Assembly (NCBI RefSeq): GCF_026183675.1
Contig: NZ_JAPIVK010000003.1
Location: forward strand, 6,407 to 70,406
Length of the DNA: 64,000 nt
Reading direction: 5' to 3'
Origin: Microbulbifer halophilus
Lineage (GTDB): Bacteria; Pseudomonadota; Gammaproteobacteria; Pseudomonadales; Cellvibrionaceae
Numbering within the stretch: the first letter of the stretch is position 1; every line of letters starts with the position of its first letter. The position numbers were made by a program, and so were the translations under genes. The notes below the pieces were generated by a model. The model searched no databases. It was not told the origin of the DNA and worked only from the letters and a program-made list of their open reading frames with translations. Shown here piece by piece: positions 50,364 to 59,543 of this stretch.

Positions 50364-51155
50364 ATGTCCAGCGAGTCCGACCGACCCAAGCGCGACCGGG
50401 AAATCCTGCAGGAGCAGATGGATGCCAGCCTGCACGAGTACGAGCGCGACAACCGCTCGCTGCTGCTGTCGTCCATCGCCGCCGGGCTGGAGATCGGCTT
50501 CAGCTTTTTCCTGATGGCGTCGCTCTATACCCACTTCCACAATCTGGTGGGAGACGACCTGCTGCACTTCATCATCTCGCTCAGCTACCCGATCGGTTTC
50601 GTGATGGTGATTATCGGCCGCGCCGACCTGTTTACTGAGCACACCACCCTGGCGATTCTGCCGGTACTGGACCGGAAGCAGAGGTGGGGGGACCTGGGCC
50701 GTATCTGGTCGGTGATCTACTGCGGCAATATTCTGGGCGCGCTGGTGTTCAGCCTGATCTTCGTCCGTTTCGTCGCCCTGAGCCAACATATCGATGGGGC
50801 GGCCTTCGATTACTACAGCGACAAGATGACCGCCGACAGCAATGCGGGCCTGTTGCTTGGCGCAATTTTTGCCGGCTGGCTGATGGGACTGCTGGGCTGG
50901 GTGGTGACTTCTTCCACCGACACCATCGGCCGTATCGTTGTGATTACCGTGATCACCTTCGTCATCGGCCTCGGTGGCCTGGCGCACTGTATTGCCGGTG
51001 CGGTGGCGATTTTCAGTGCCTGGTTCGGCACTGACAACGGCGTCGGGCCGATGGATGTGCTGCGTTTTCTCTCTCTCGCCACGGTCGGGAATGCTGTCGG
51101 CGGCTCGGTGTTTGTGGGGCTGCTGAAATACGGCTATATCGCCAATCGCCGATAA
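50364..51155 (+). CDS. Formate/nitrite transporter (FNT) family channel, YfdC-like
   Basis: A 263-residue membrane protein, started at the ATG at 50364 with GGAGAGA ten bases upstream (earlier frame overlaps a repeat). After a polar N-terminal helix it has six membrane helices with the FNT half-repeat pattern: IAAGLEIGFSFFLMASLY, IGFVMVIIGRADLFTEHT, VIYCGNILGALVFSLIF, LLGAIFAGWLMGLLGWVV, IGLGGLAHCIAG (central His) and VGNAVGGSVFVGLLKYGY. The long charged N-terminus and FTEHT motif resemble E. coli YfdC more than FocA. The substrate is unknown. Confidence 0.88.
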   Translation: MSSESDRPKRDREILQEQMDASLHEYERDNRSLLLSSIAAGLEIGFSFFLMASLYTHFHNLVGDDLLHFIISLSYPIGFVMVIIGRADLFTEHTTLAILPVLDRKQRWGDLGRIWSVIYCGNILGALVFSLIFVRFVALSQHIDGAAFDYYSDKMTADSNAGLLLGAIFAGWLMGLLGWVVTSSTDTIGRIVVITVITFVIGLGGLAHCIAGAVAIFSAWFGTDNGVGPMDVLRFLSLATVGNAVGGSVFVGLLKYGYIANRR

Positions 51156-51157
51156 AA

Positions 51158-51186
51158 AAGGCCAGCGGGCGGAGCCCGCTGGCCTT
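51158..51186. terminator. Bidirectional terminator between the FNT and amidohydrolase genes
   Basis: AAGGCCAGCGGGC (51158-51170), a GGA loop and GCCCGCTGGCCTT (51174-51186) form a perfect 13-bp stem, with an A-run upstream and T-rich sequence downstream. Confidence 0.9.
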
Positions 51187-51212
51187 CTGTTTCGCCGTTT
51201 GCCAGTGCGGCG

Positions 51213-54200
51213 TCAGTGCACCCAGTGGTGGCGCTCCTGCTTCTCCTGGATGGCCTCGGCGGTCGGCGCCGGCATGGCGCTGATCGGCAGGCGCTCGTGG
51301 AAGAACGCCAGCCGCTCGTCGGCATCCAGCTCGTTCATGCTTTCCGCTTCGAAGACACGGCCGTTGATCACCGTATAGGTGATATTTTCCGACCGGCGCA
51401 GGTTTTCCAGCGGATTGCCGTCGACGACGATCAGGTCCGCCAGCTTGCCCGGCTCGATACTGCCGATATCCCCGTCCATGCCCAGGTAGCGGGCGCCGTC
51501 GATGGTGCCGGCGCGGAAGGCCTCCCAGGGGGTGAAACCGCCCTGCTCCATCATCCACAGTTCCCAGTGGGCGCCGAGTCCCTCGCGCTGGCCGTGGGCG
51601 CCGATGTGCACGGTCACGCCGCGCTCGCGCAGCTGTTTGGCGTGCTCGGCCACGTCGAAGTGGTTGTAGTGGGCGTCCGGCGCCGTCGGCCGTCGGATGG
51701 AGCGCGGTGCGACGATAAAGTCCGGCGTGAAGGTCGTCAGGCGCTCGTTTTTCCACACCTCGGTGCGGTCGTACCAGTACTCCTCACCCCAGAGACCGCC
51801 GTAGGCGACCACGAAGGTGGGCGTGTAGCCGACCTGCGTCTGGCCCCAGAGCTGCTTCACATCGGAATAGATATTGGCGATCGGCAGCGAGTGCTCCAGG
51901 CCGGTGTGGCCGTCGACGATCATGGTCATATTGTGCTGGTATTTGCCGCCGCCCTCGGGCACCACCATCATGCCCCGCTCGCGGGCCGCCTGCAGCACCT
52001 GTTGGCGCTGGTTGCGGCGCGGCTGGTTGTAGCTTTTCACCGAGATGGCGCCCATCTCCTGCAGTCGGCCGATGTGGAAGTCGGCGTCCTCCAGCGAGTT
52101 GATCTTGGCGCGATAGCCCGGCCCCTTGGCGCCGTAGAGGATGGTGCCGGTGGAGAAGATGCGCGGCCCGGTAATGATGCCGGCCTTCTGCATTTCCGCG
52201 GCGGAGAAGATCTCGCTGCTGTCGTTGGACGGGTCGTGAATGGTGGTGACGCCGAACGCCAGGCTGGAGAAGAGGTTCCAGTTCTGCTGCGGGACAATCT
52301 CCTCGCGGCCCTGGGCGCCGTGGGCGTGGGCATCGATCAGGCCCGGCAGCACCGTCTTGCCGCTGACGTCAATGCGTTTGGCGCCCATCGGGATTTCCAC
52401 ATCGCCGGCTGCGCCCACGGCGAGGATGCGGTTGCCGCGGAACAGCACGGTGCCGTTTTCGATCACTTCGCGGGTGTTTTCCGCGTCGCGCATGGTGACC
52501 ACCCTGCCGCCGGTCAGCGCGATCAGTTTGTCGTGATTTGCGAACGGCTGGCTGAAGCTCAGGTCGCGGCCCTCGGCCACCGGCTGCGGCAGTTGCTCCG
52601 GCGCACCGGCGACAAAGTCGAAGGCTTCCGCCAGTTTGCGCTCGTAGAGTTTCGGCCCGTGGGCCCAGCCCAGGGTCTCGCTGTCGGCGGACCAGTGCAG
52701 GTTCTCGCCGGCGCGCGCCGATACCTGCGTCACCGCCACGGCCTTCGAGTCCGGGCCGATGGGCTCCGCCTTGCCGGTGTGCATGAACGGTGCCACATAG
52801 GCCTTGAAGTCCTGGGTGAAGGCGACCCAGTTGCCGTCCGGCGACAGGCGATAGGAGGTGATCTCCTCGCCGTGCAGGTGTTCGCGCTCGTCCTTGCCGT
52901 GCACATCCACGCTCTTCAGCAGTCGCTTGTTGTCGCCGTGATCGGAGAAATAGATGCGGTCGTCGGTGGCGCCGAAGTGCGGCTCGTAGCCGGATTTCAC
53001 CAGCCGGCGCTGCCAGTCGCCGTCCGCATCCGCTAGGTAGATACCCGGTTCCAGCGAGTACTCCGGGCTCATCAGGTAGCCGCCGGTAAAGCGGCGGAAG
53101 GCCACGGTGTCGCCGCTGGGGGAGAAGGACGGCTCCACGTACAGGCCCGGCTCGCGGGTGATATTCTCGCCGCGGCCGCTGCGGGCGGAGACCGCGCGCA
53201 CATGGCCCAGTTCCTCGTCGTCCCAGGTCACGTAGGTGATCTGGCGGCCGTCGCGGGACCAGCTGGGGTAGAACTCGAAGTGGTCGTCCTGGCGGGTCAG
53301 CCGGCGGCGCTCGCCGCTGTCCGCATCCTGGATGTAGATCTTGCCCAGGGCCTGGAAGGCGACCTGTTCGCCGTCCGGGGATTTCTGTGCCCAGCGGATC
53401 ATCTTCACGTCGAAGGTTTCCGGGGCCACGTCCACCGGGAAGCGCACGGCGTCGGCGACCTTCTTGTCGACGCTGATGTGTGCGGTGATCTCCTCGATAT
53501 CGCCGTCATCAGCGTCGATATGCTGGAATTTACCGTTTGACCAGACAATCAGCGATTCGCTGTCCGGCATCCAGTCGTACTGCACATAGTTGCCGTGGGA
53601 ACCGAAGGTTTCCTGCAGGTCCCGCTCCAGTTCCGTGTAGATGGGCGTCTCCAGGCCGGTGTTCAGGTTCTTCAGGAACAGCACCGTCTTGTCGTCCTGG
53701 CGGCGCACGAACGCCAGTCGCTCGCCGTCCGGCGACGGTACCGGCGCGATGGCGCCGCCGGGGCCGGAGACAAAGGTCTCCTCTTTTCCGTCCCGCAAGT
53801 CGTAGCGGTTGATGGCAAAGATCTGTTGGGTGGAATTCTTGTTGTACTCCCACACGGTGCCCGGTGTGGTGTCGATGGAATAGTAGATATAGCGGCCGTC
53901 CGGGGAGAAGGTCGGGTCGGCGATATTCTTCTGCGCGATATCGCCCCCGAGGCGCTCTTTCAGCTGGCGCCCCGTGCCGCCGCCGAAGTGATACATCCAG
54001 ATTTCGCCGGCGGGGATACTGCGGCCGGACATGAAGCCTTTGCGCGCCACCAGGGTGCGGCCGTCCGGGCTCCAGGCGGGCGAGTGCACCAGGTTTTCCT
54101 TCTCCTCGGTGAGTTGGCGCAGGTTTTCGCCATTGCGGTCCATGACCCAGATATTGTCGGCGCCGTCGCGGTCGCTGACGAAGACGATGGAGTCGCCGTC

Positions 54201-54548
54201 GGGACTGAAGCGCGGCTCCATGTTCCAGGCGATCTCGTTGGTCAGCGGTATCGCCTCGCCGCCGGAGACCGGCACCGTGTAGATATCGCCGAGCGTATCG
54301 AAGACGATTGTCTCGCCGTCGGGGCTGATATCCAGGTTGCTCCAGGTGGTCTCGTTGGTGTCGAGGCGGATGGGTTTGAATTCGTACGGCGGCTGGTTCA
54401 CCTTCCAGGATTCCGCCTTTTGAGTGTCGCCGCTCTTCTGCCCCGTTTCCGCTGCGGGTGCCGCCAGCGCGCTCAGCGGCATGGCCAGAGCCAGCGCGGA
54501 CAGCCCCAGCAGCCGGCGGCAGAGGCCGGTCTGTTTGTTGTCGATCAT
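51213..54548 (-). CDS. Exported PD40 beta-propeller / amidohydrolase fusion protein
   Basis: A 1111-residue protein. A signal peptide lies at the N-terminus (LLGLSALALAMPLSALAAPA, residues about 13-32). Residues about 60-650 form a TolB/tricorn-like propeller with repeated W-SPDG-type blades (DISPDGETIVFDTLGDIY, PRFSPDGDSIVFVSDRDG, PAWSPDGRTLVARKG, PTFSPDGRYIYYSID). From about 700 there is a metal-dependent amidohydrolase: LPGLIDAHAHG (HxH metal ligands) and the C-terminal SIEPGKLADLIVVDGNPL. Such fusions are common in proteobacteria and are thought to be periplasmic peptidase or dipeptidase-like enzymes; the substrate is unknown. Confidence 0.92.
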   Translation of the reverse strand: MIDNKQTGLCRRLLGLSALALAMPLSALAAPAAETGQKSGDTQKAESWKVNQPPYEFKPIRLDTNETTWSNLDISPDGETIVFDTLGDIYTVPVSGGEAIPLTNEIAWNMEPRFSPDGDSIVFVSDRDGADNIWVMDRNGENLRQLTEEKENLVHSPAWSPDGRTLVARKGFMSGRSIPAGEIWMYHFGGGTGRQLKERLGGDIAQKNIADPTFSPDGRYIYYSIDTTPGTVWEYNKNSTQQIFAINRYDLRDGKEETFVSGPGGAIAPVPSPDGERLAFVRRQDDKTVLFLKNLNTGLETPIYTELERDLQETFGSHGNYVQYDWMPDSESLIVWSNGKFQHIDADDGDIEEITAHISVDKKVADAVRFPVDVAPETFDVKMIRWAQKSPDGEQVAFQALGKIYIQDADSGERRRLTRQDDHFEFYPSWSRDGRQITYVTWDDEELGHVRAVSARSGRGENITREPGLYVEPSFSPSGDTVAFRRFTGGYLMSPEYSLEPGIYLADADGDWQRRLVKSGYEPHFGATDDRIYFSDHGDNKRLLKSVDVHGKDEREHLHGEEITSYRLSPDGNWVAFTQDFKAYVAPFMHTGKAEPIGPDSKAVAVTQVSARAGENLHWSADSETLGWAHGPKLYERKLAEAFDFVAGAPEQLPQPVAEGRDLSFSQPFANHDKLIALTGGRVVTMRDAENTREVIENGTVLFRGNRILAVGAAGDVEIPMGAKRIDVSGKTVLPGLIDAHAHGAQGREEIVPQQNWNLFSSLAFGVTTIHDPSNDSSEIFSAAEMQKAGIITGPRIFSTGTILYGAKGPGYRAKINSLEDADFHIGRLQEMGAISVKSYNQPRRNQRQQVLQAARERGMMVVPEGGGKYQHNMTMIVDGHTGLEHSLPIANIYSDVKQLWGQTQVGYTPTFVVAYGGLWGEEYWYDRTEVWKNERLTTFTPDFIVAPRSIRRPTAPDAHYNHFDVAEHAKQLRERGVTVHIGAHGQREGLGAHWELWMMEQGGFTPWEAFRAGTIDGARYLGMDGDIGSIEPGKLADLIVVDGNPLENLRRSENITYTVINGRVFEAESMNELDADERLAFFHERLPISAMPAPTAEAIQEKQERHHWVH

Positions 54549-54606
54549 CGGAGATTTCCCCTGCGCCGCGCCTTGTGGGCCGGCGTTCGTGCGAGTTGTT
54601 ATAAGT

Positions 54607-54615
54607 TGTGGATAA
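54607..54615. promoter_or_regulatory. Isolated perfect DnaA box upstream of the amidohydrolase gene
   Basis: TGTGGATAA (TTATCCACA on the other strand) lies 59 bp before the gene start, 26 kb from dnaA. A single box may be chance or a site of DnaA-linked regulation. Confidence 0.45.
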
Positions 54616-54728
54616 GTTGTGCAATTGATCGAATTGCGCGCCTCAAACTAACCGCTTTGGCGCGAGGCGGCAATCCGGTTGCGCCGATTGTCCGCTTGAT
54701 GCGGTAAATGGAACTGAAATGCGGAAAC

Positions 54729-55619
54729 TCACAAATAGTCCGGATCGGTGGTGAAGACCACGTCGAACTCCTGCTCGTGCACGAATTCGCCCATGCGATT
54801 GGTGAGGATTTCGCGCCATTCATCCGCCTGCTCCACCGGCGCCCCCCGGTAGGCGTCGTCCACCAGGATGCGCGCGTGCAGGTACAGGGAGCGGCCGGTC
54901 TTGGTCATGCTCAGGGACCAGCGGCGCCCGGGGATATTCTGCATGGCCCCGGCGAAGGCGCTGCGGATCTGCCGCTGTATCTTGGACGACGGTGACGCCA
55001 GCAGCACTTCCATCAGGTTGCGGTACAGGATCCGCACCGGCACGGGCAACATCACCGCCACCATGCCGATCACCATCCAGGCATCCACATAGGGCAGCTG
55101 GCCACCCAGCAGCTCGCCGAACTGCCACACGAAGGCAAAGGCGCACAGCACCACACCGCTCAGGATGGCGTCCATCAGCCAGGCGAAGGCGTCCACCTCT
55201 ATCAGCGATGAACCGGTGGCCCGCGCGATGCGGCGCAACACCAGGTGCACCGCCAGGCAGCCGAGACTGGCAACGGCCGCGTAAACCGTGGCAATCCCCG
55301 CCTCCAGTGAGCGGCCGCCCTGGTAGAGCGCGGCGATGGCTGAGGACAGTGCCATCAGCATCACGCCCAGAATCACCATGCTCTGCAGCACATTGAAGGC
55401 CGGCTCGAAACTGGCGTAGCCGAACGGAAAGCGCCGGTCGGCGCCGCGGCGGATCAGGCGCGATACACTCAACATCACCAGCGACATGGCGAAGTTGACC
55501 AGGGAAAAGACGCCATCGAGAAAGATGGCGTCGGAGCCGGTCCAGTGGGCAAAGCCGAAACCCAATGCCGCCATTGCCAGGCAGCCGATAATCGATAGCC
55601 AGAGTCCCTTTGTTTCCAC
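54729..55619 (-). CDS. Cation diffusion facilitator (CDF) family protein with altered metal site
   Basis: A 296-residue protein with six membrane helices and a C-terminal cytoplasmic domain, the CDF layout (GSDAIFLDGVFSLVNFAMSL for helix 2, FPFGYASFEPAFN after helix 2, EVDAFAWLMDAILSGVV for helix 5). In ordinary CDF zinc exporters helix 2 and helix 5 each supply an (H/D)xxxD pair. Here, aligned by eye, helix 2 has Phe and Asn and helix 5 has Ala, leaving only one Asp. It may therefore carry a different ion or have another role. It lies alone between the amidohydrolase and glmU genes. Confidence 0.85.
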   Translation of the reverse strand: METKGLWLSIIGCLAMAALGFGFAHWTGSDAIFLDGVFSLVNFAMSLVMLSVSRLIRRGADRRFPFGYASFEPAFNVLQSMVILGVMLMALSSAIAALYQGGRSLEAGIATVYAAVASLGCLAVHLVLRRIARATGSSLIEVDAFAWLMDAILSGVVLCAFAFVWQFGELLGGQLPYVDAWMVIGMVAVMLPVPVRILYRNLMEVLLASPSSKIQRQIRSAFAGAMQNIPGRRWSLSMTKTGRSLYLHARILVDDAYRGAPVEQADEWREILTNRMGEFVHEQEFDVVFTTDPDYL

Positions 55620-55755
55620 AGTGTCTTACTCCCGGTGAGGTTGGATGATTCTAACGTTTGGCAAGATGGTTTACCTGCCGCCAACTTGTGGTCCTGTCGC
55701 GAAGTCGCCACAATTCGCAGCCATTCCTGAATAAACACCGCGAAAAAGAGTTTCC

Positions 55756-57117
55756 ATGAGTATCGATGTTGTCATTCTCGCCGCGGGCAAAGGCACCCGC
55801 ATGCGCTCCGACCTGCCCAAGGTGCTGCACCCGATCGGGGGAGTGCCCATGCTGGGGCGGGTGATCGCGTCCGCCAAACAGCTGGGCGAGGTGGAGATCA
55901 CCGTGGTGATCGGCCACGGCGCCGATCTGGTGCGCGAGCAGTTTGCCGACAGCGGCGTGAAATTTGTCGAGCAGGCGGAGCAGCTGGGCACCGGGCACGC
56001 GGTCGCCCAGGCGATCCCTAACTTCCGCCGCGGCTCCACGGTACTGGTGCTCTACGGCGATGTGCCGCTGGTGAAAACCGGCACGCTGCAGTCCTTGCTG
56101 TCCGCCTCCGACAAAGGCCCCGCCCTGCTGTCGGTGGAGATGGCCAACCCGGCCGGTTACGGCCGTATCGTGCGCGACGACGCCGGCCGAGTACAGGCGA
56201 TCTGCGAGGAGAAGGACGCCGACGCGGACACCCTGGCAATCCGCGAAGTAAACACTGGCATACTCGCCGCGCCCGCCGATCTGCTGTCCCAGTGGCTGCC
56301 GGAGCTGTCCAACGACAACGCCCAGGGCGAGTACTACCTGACCGACGTGGTCGCGCGTTCGGTGAACGAAAATATCCCCGTCACCGGGGTGCGCGCCAGC
56401 GATCCGCTGGAGGTGGCCGGCGTCAACAGCCGCGCCCAGCAGGCCCAGCTGGAGCGGGCCCTGCAGCACGGCCGTGCGCTGGCGCTGATGAATGCGGGCG
56501 TGACCCTGCTGGATCCGGCGCGCCTCGATATTCGCGGCGGCCTCGAGTGCGGCACCGATGTCTCCATAGACATCAACTGCGTATTCGAGGGCGAGGTGGT
56601 ATTGGGCAACGGCGTACAGGTCGGCCCCAATTGCCTGCTGAAAAACTGCCGCCTGGCGGATGGCACTACAGTGGAGGCCAACAGCATTATCGAGGATGCC
56701 GAGGTGGGCCAGGCCTGCACCGTGGGCCCCTTCGCGCGCCTGCGCCCGGGTACGCAACTGGCGGACGGCGCCAAGGTGGGCAACTTCGTCGAGACCAAGA
56801 AGGCGCAGATCGGCCGCGGCAGCAAGGTCAACCACCTGTCTTACGTCGGCGATGCCATCGTCGGCGAGGGCGTCAATATCGGCGCCGGCACCATCACCTG
56901 TAACTACGACGGCGTCAACAAGTTCACCACCGAGATCGGCGACGGCGCCTTTATCGGCTCCAATACCGCCCTCGTCGCCCCGGTGAAGGTCGGCCCCGGT
57001 GCAACTGTCGGCGCCGGTTCCACCATCACCCGCGAAGTGAGCACTGACGAACTGGCCGTGGCCCGCGGCAGGCAGCGCAATATCAGCGGCTGGCAGCGTC
57101 CGACGAAAAAATTCTGA
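55756..57117 (+). CDS. glmU: Bifunctional UDP-GlcNAc pyrophosphorylase / glucosamine-1-phosphate acetyltransferase
   Basis: A 453-residue cytoplasmic enzyme making UDP-GlcNAc for peptidoglycan and LPS. The N-terminal uridylyltransferase opens VILAAGKGTRMRSDLPKVLH, with YGDVPLVK and ANPAGYGRIVRD. The C-terminal left-handed beta helix with hexapeptide repeats carries KKAQIGRGSKVNHLSYVGDA and INIGAGTITCNYDGVNKFTT-type acetyl-CoA site residues. Length is near E. coli GlmU (456). glmS, an earlier pathway step, lies 4.6 kb downstream. Confidence 0.98.
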   Translation: MSIDVVILAAGKGTRMRSDLPKVLHPIGGVPMLGRVIASAKQLGEVEITVVIGHGADLVREQFADSGVKFVEQAEQLGTGHAVAQAIPNFRRGSTVLVLYGDVPLVKTGTLQSLLSASDKGPALLSVEMANPAGYGRIVRDDAGRVQAICEEKDADADTLAIREVNTGILAAPADLLSQWLPELSNDNAQGEYYLTDVVARSVNENIPVTGVRASDPLEVAGVNSRAQQAQLERALQHGRALALMNAGVTLLDPARLDIRGGLECGTDVSIDINCVFEGEVVLGNGVQVGPNCLLKNCRLADGTTVEANSIIEDAEVGQACTVGPFARLRPGTQLADGAKVGNFVETKKAQIGRGSKVNHLSYVGDAIVGEGVNIGAGTITCNYDGVNKFTTEIGDGAFIGSNTALVAPVKVGPGATVGAGSTITREVSTDELAVARGRQRNISGWQRPTKKF

Positions 57118-57447
57118 GACCGTCGAGGAACCGCGGAGCTCAGTCCAACCTACATCGTTATCCGACTATGCGGATAGTTCGAAAAGAATACTAAAGCCGA
57201 TGCAAAGGCCCTGATACCGGAAGCACCTTGTGGGACTGTCAGCGAGAGGGACCTCGCTGCCAAGCCTCTAGGGATGGATTAACGGCGTGCCCCACAAGGT
57301 GCTCCCGGTAGCTGGGTCGCCCCTGAGTTGGCTACCAGACCGGGCCTGGAAACGACGAAAAATCCGGCGGCATAACCCACCCCACCAAAACAGCCTCCCG
57401 CTGCCCGTCCATTACACTTCCTCATCGGGGCCACAAGGAAACATCCG
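57118..57447. other. Gap between glmU and the E1 alpha gene
   Basis: A 330-bp stretch without a gene. It contains hairpin element copy 3, then GGTAGC...GCTACC (57307-57343), another possible stem that shares the element's last bases. No convincing promoter was recognised for the downstream operon. Confidence 0.7.
57215..57310. repeat. Hairpin element, copy 3 (reverse orientation)
   Basis: Arms at 57215-57236 and 57289-57310 pair over 22 bp with two wobble positions. In reverse complement the centre reads GCACGCCGTTAATCCATCCC, AGAGGCTTG and GCGAGGTCCCTCTCGC, matching copies 1 and 2. Confidence 0.9.
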
Positions 57448-58548
57448 ATGCACAAACCCAGAATGCACCTGGTCGCGTCGTTCGATATTGCTCACCTGCA
57501 GTATCTCGACGAACAGGGCCGCGCTTCCCAGGAACTGCCCGATTTCGCCACGCCGGACACGCTGCAGGCGCTCTATCGGCAGATGGCGCTGGCGCGGTTG
57601 GTGGACGATCGTGCGGTAAAGCTGCAGCGCACCGGTCGCCTGGGCACCTACCCGTCCACACTGGGCCAGGAGGCCATTGGCGTGGGCACCGGTTCGGCCA
57701 TGGACAGCGCGGATATCTATTGCCCCTACTACCGGGAAACCGGTGCGCTGCTGGAGCGCGGTGTCGACATTGAGGAAATTCTCGCCATCTGGGGTGGCGA
57801 CGAGCGCGGCCAGTGTTTCCAGCACGCTCCCGAAGACCTGCCACTCTGTGTGCCCATCGCCACCCAGTTGCTTCACGCCGCCGGTGTTGGCGTCGCGTTG
57901 AAATACAAAAACGAACATTTCGACGAACCGCAACGGGTGGCCGTTGCCAGCGCCGGCGACGGCGCCACTTCCCGCGGCGATTTTTACGAAGCGCTGAATC
58001 TGGCGGGAGTCTGGCAGTTGCCGGCAGTGTTCGTGATCAACAACAACCAGTGGGCCATCTCCGTGGCCCGCAGCGACCAGACCGCTTCCCAGACCATCGC
58101 CCAGAAGGCCGTGGCCGCCGGTATTCCCGGCCTGCAGGTGGACGGCAACGATGTCATCGCCGTGCGCGCGGCGGTGGCCGACGCCGTCGAGCGTGCCCGC
58201 CGCGGCGAGGGGCCGACCCTCATCGAGGCGCTAAGCTACCGCCTCTGCGACCACACCACCGCCGACGACGCCGGCCGCTACCGCCCGGCCGGAGAACTGG
58301 AGCGGGCGCAGAAGCGCGAGCCCCTGGCGCGGTTGGCACACTACCTGGAATCCGCGGGCCACTGGAATGAGGATGCGGAAACCGAACTGCAGCGCGAACT
58401 GGCGGAGATCCTCGAGCGGGAGGTAAAGGCCTACAGCAGTCGCTCCAAAGACAGGCCCGCGGCGATGTTCGAGCACCTCTACGCCGAATTGCCGGAAGCC
58501 CTCTACGAGCAGCACGACGAACTGGCGGAACGCGGGGGGGATCGCTGA
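57448..58548 (+). CDS. pdhA: 2-oxo acid dehydrogenase E1 component alpha subunit (pyruvate dehydrogenase type)
   Basis: The thiamine-diphosphate-binding alpha chain of a heterotetrameric E1, 366 residues. The TPP motif runs from GDGATSRGDFYEALN to VINNNQWAIS (about 172-202), and the GTYPSTLGQEAIGVG and CPYYRETG blocks match the Gram-negative PdhA-type group. The phosphorylation-loop-like region YRLCDHTTADDAGRY is present. AGGAAA lies seven bases before the ATG. Its stop overlaps the beta-subunit start by one base (TGATG). Whether pyruvate or a branched-chain oxo acid is the natural substrate is not certain. Confidence 0.9.
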   Translation: MHKPRMHLVASFDIAHLQYLDEQGRASQELPDFATPDTLQALYRQMALARLVDDRAVKLQRTGRLGTYPSTLGQEAIGVGTGSAMDSADIYCPYYRETGALLERGVDIEEILAIWGGDERGQCFQHAPEDLPLCVPIATQLLHAAGVGVALKYKNEHFDEPQRVAVASAGDGATSRGDFYEALNLAGVWQLPAVFVINNNQWAISVARSDQTASQTIAQKAVAAGIPGLQVDGNDVIAVRAAVADAVERARRGEGPTLIEALSYRLCDHTTADDAGRYRPAGELERAQKREPLARLAHYLESAGHWNEDAETELQRELAEILEREVKAYSSRSKDRPAAMFEHLYAELPEALYEQHDELAERGGDR

Positions 58549-59543
58549 TGGCGGAAATCACACTGGTGGAAGCCGTCACCCAGGCGCTGGCCCACGAGCT
58601 GGATGCGGACGAGCGGGTGCTGGTGCTCGGCCAGGATGTGGGCGCCAACGGCGGCGTTTTCCGCGCCACCGACGGCTTGCAGGAACGATTCGGCGCCGAT
58701 CGCGTGCGGGATACACCGCTGGCGGAGACCATGATCGCCGGCATCGCCGTGGGCATGGCCGCGCAGGGCCTGAAGCCGGTGGCGGAATTCCAGTTTATGG
58801 GCTTTATCTACCCGGGCCTGGACCAGATCCTCAGCCACGCCGCGCGACTGCGCAACCGCAGCCGCGGGCGCCTGTGCTGCCCGATTGTCTACCGCGCCCC
58901 CTATGGCGGTGGTATCCGTGCGCCGGAACACCACTCCGAGAGCACCGAGGCGCTGTTCGCGCACATTCCCGGCCTGCGCGTGGTGGTGCCCTCCTCCCCG
59001 GCCCGCGCCTATGGCCTGCTGTTGGCCGCCATCCGCGATCCGGACCCGGTGGTCTTCCTGGAGCCCAAGCGCATCTACCGCGCCGCCAGGCAGGAGGTGC
59101 CGGACGATGGCGAGGCGCTGCCGCTGGATCGTTGCTTCCGCCTGCGCGAGGGCGGCGATATCACCCTGATCAGTTGGGGCGCGTCGCTGAAGGAGACCCT
59201 GGCCGCCGCCGAACAGCTGGCGGAAGACGGTGTAGGGTCGGAGGTTATCGACCCCGCCACGCTGAAACCGCTGGATATCCACAGCATTATCGACTCTGTG
59301 GAAAAAACCGGCCGTTGCCTGGTGGTGCACGAGGCAGCGCGCACCGGCGGCCTCGGCGCCGAGATTGTCGCTCAGATCAACGATTACGCCTTCGACCTGC
59401 TGCGGGCGCCGGTACAGCGGGTCACCGGCTACGACACGGTGATGCCCTACTACCAACTGGAAAACTACTACCTGCCGGATGTGGAGCGGATTGTCGCCGG
59501 CGCCCGCGCGGTGCTGGACTACTCGCACGGAGGTGGCCGGTGA
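58548..59543 (+). CDS. 2-oxo acid dehydrogenase E1 component beta subunit
   Basis: The 331-residue beta chain that completes the E1 tetramer. It begins ITLVEAVTQALAHELDADER, has LVLGQDVGANGGVFRATDGL, the E60-type catalytic Glu region TPLAETMIAGIAVGMA, and the C-terminal transketolase domain TLISWGASLKETLAAAEQL and EVIDPATLKPLD. It overlaps the E2 gene by four bases (GTGA). Confidence 0.93.
   Translation: MAEITLVEAVTQALAHELDADERVLVLGQDVGANGGVFRATDGLQERFGADRVRDTPLAETMIAGIAVGMAAQGLKPVAEFQFMGFIYPGLDQILSHAARLRNRSRGRLCCPIVYRAPYGGGIRAPEHHSESTEALFAHIPGLRVVVPSSPARAYGLLLAAIRDPDPVVFLEPKRIYRAARQEVPDDGEALPLDRCFRLREGGDITLISWGASLKETLAAAEQLAEDGVGSEVIDPATLKPLDIHSIIDSVEKTGRCLVVHEAARTGGLGAEIVAQINDYAFDLLRAPVQRVTGYDTVMPYYQLENYYLPDVERIVAGARAVLDYSHGGGR

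Noticed and set aside
51216-53036. 606-codon frame opposite the amidohydrolase gene
   Set aside because: Low-complexity antisense translation; the minus-strand protein has a signal peptide, PD40 blades and amidohydrolase motifs.
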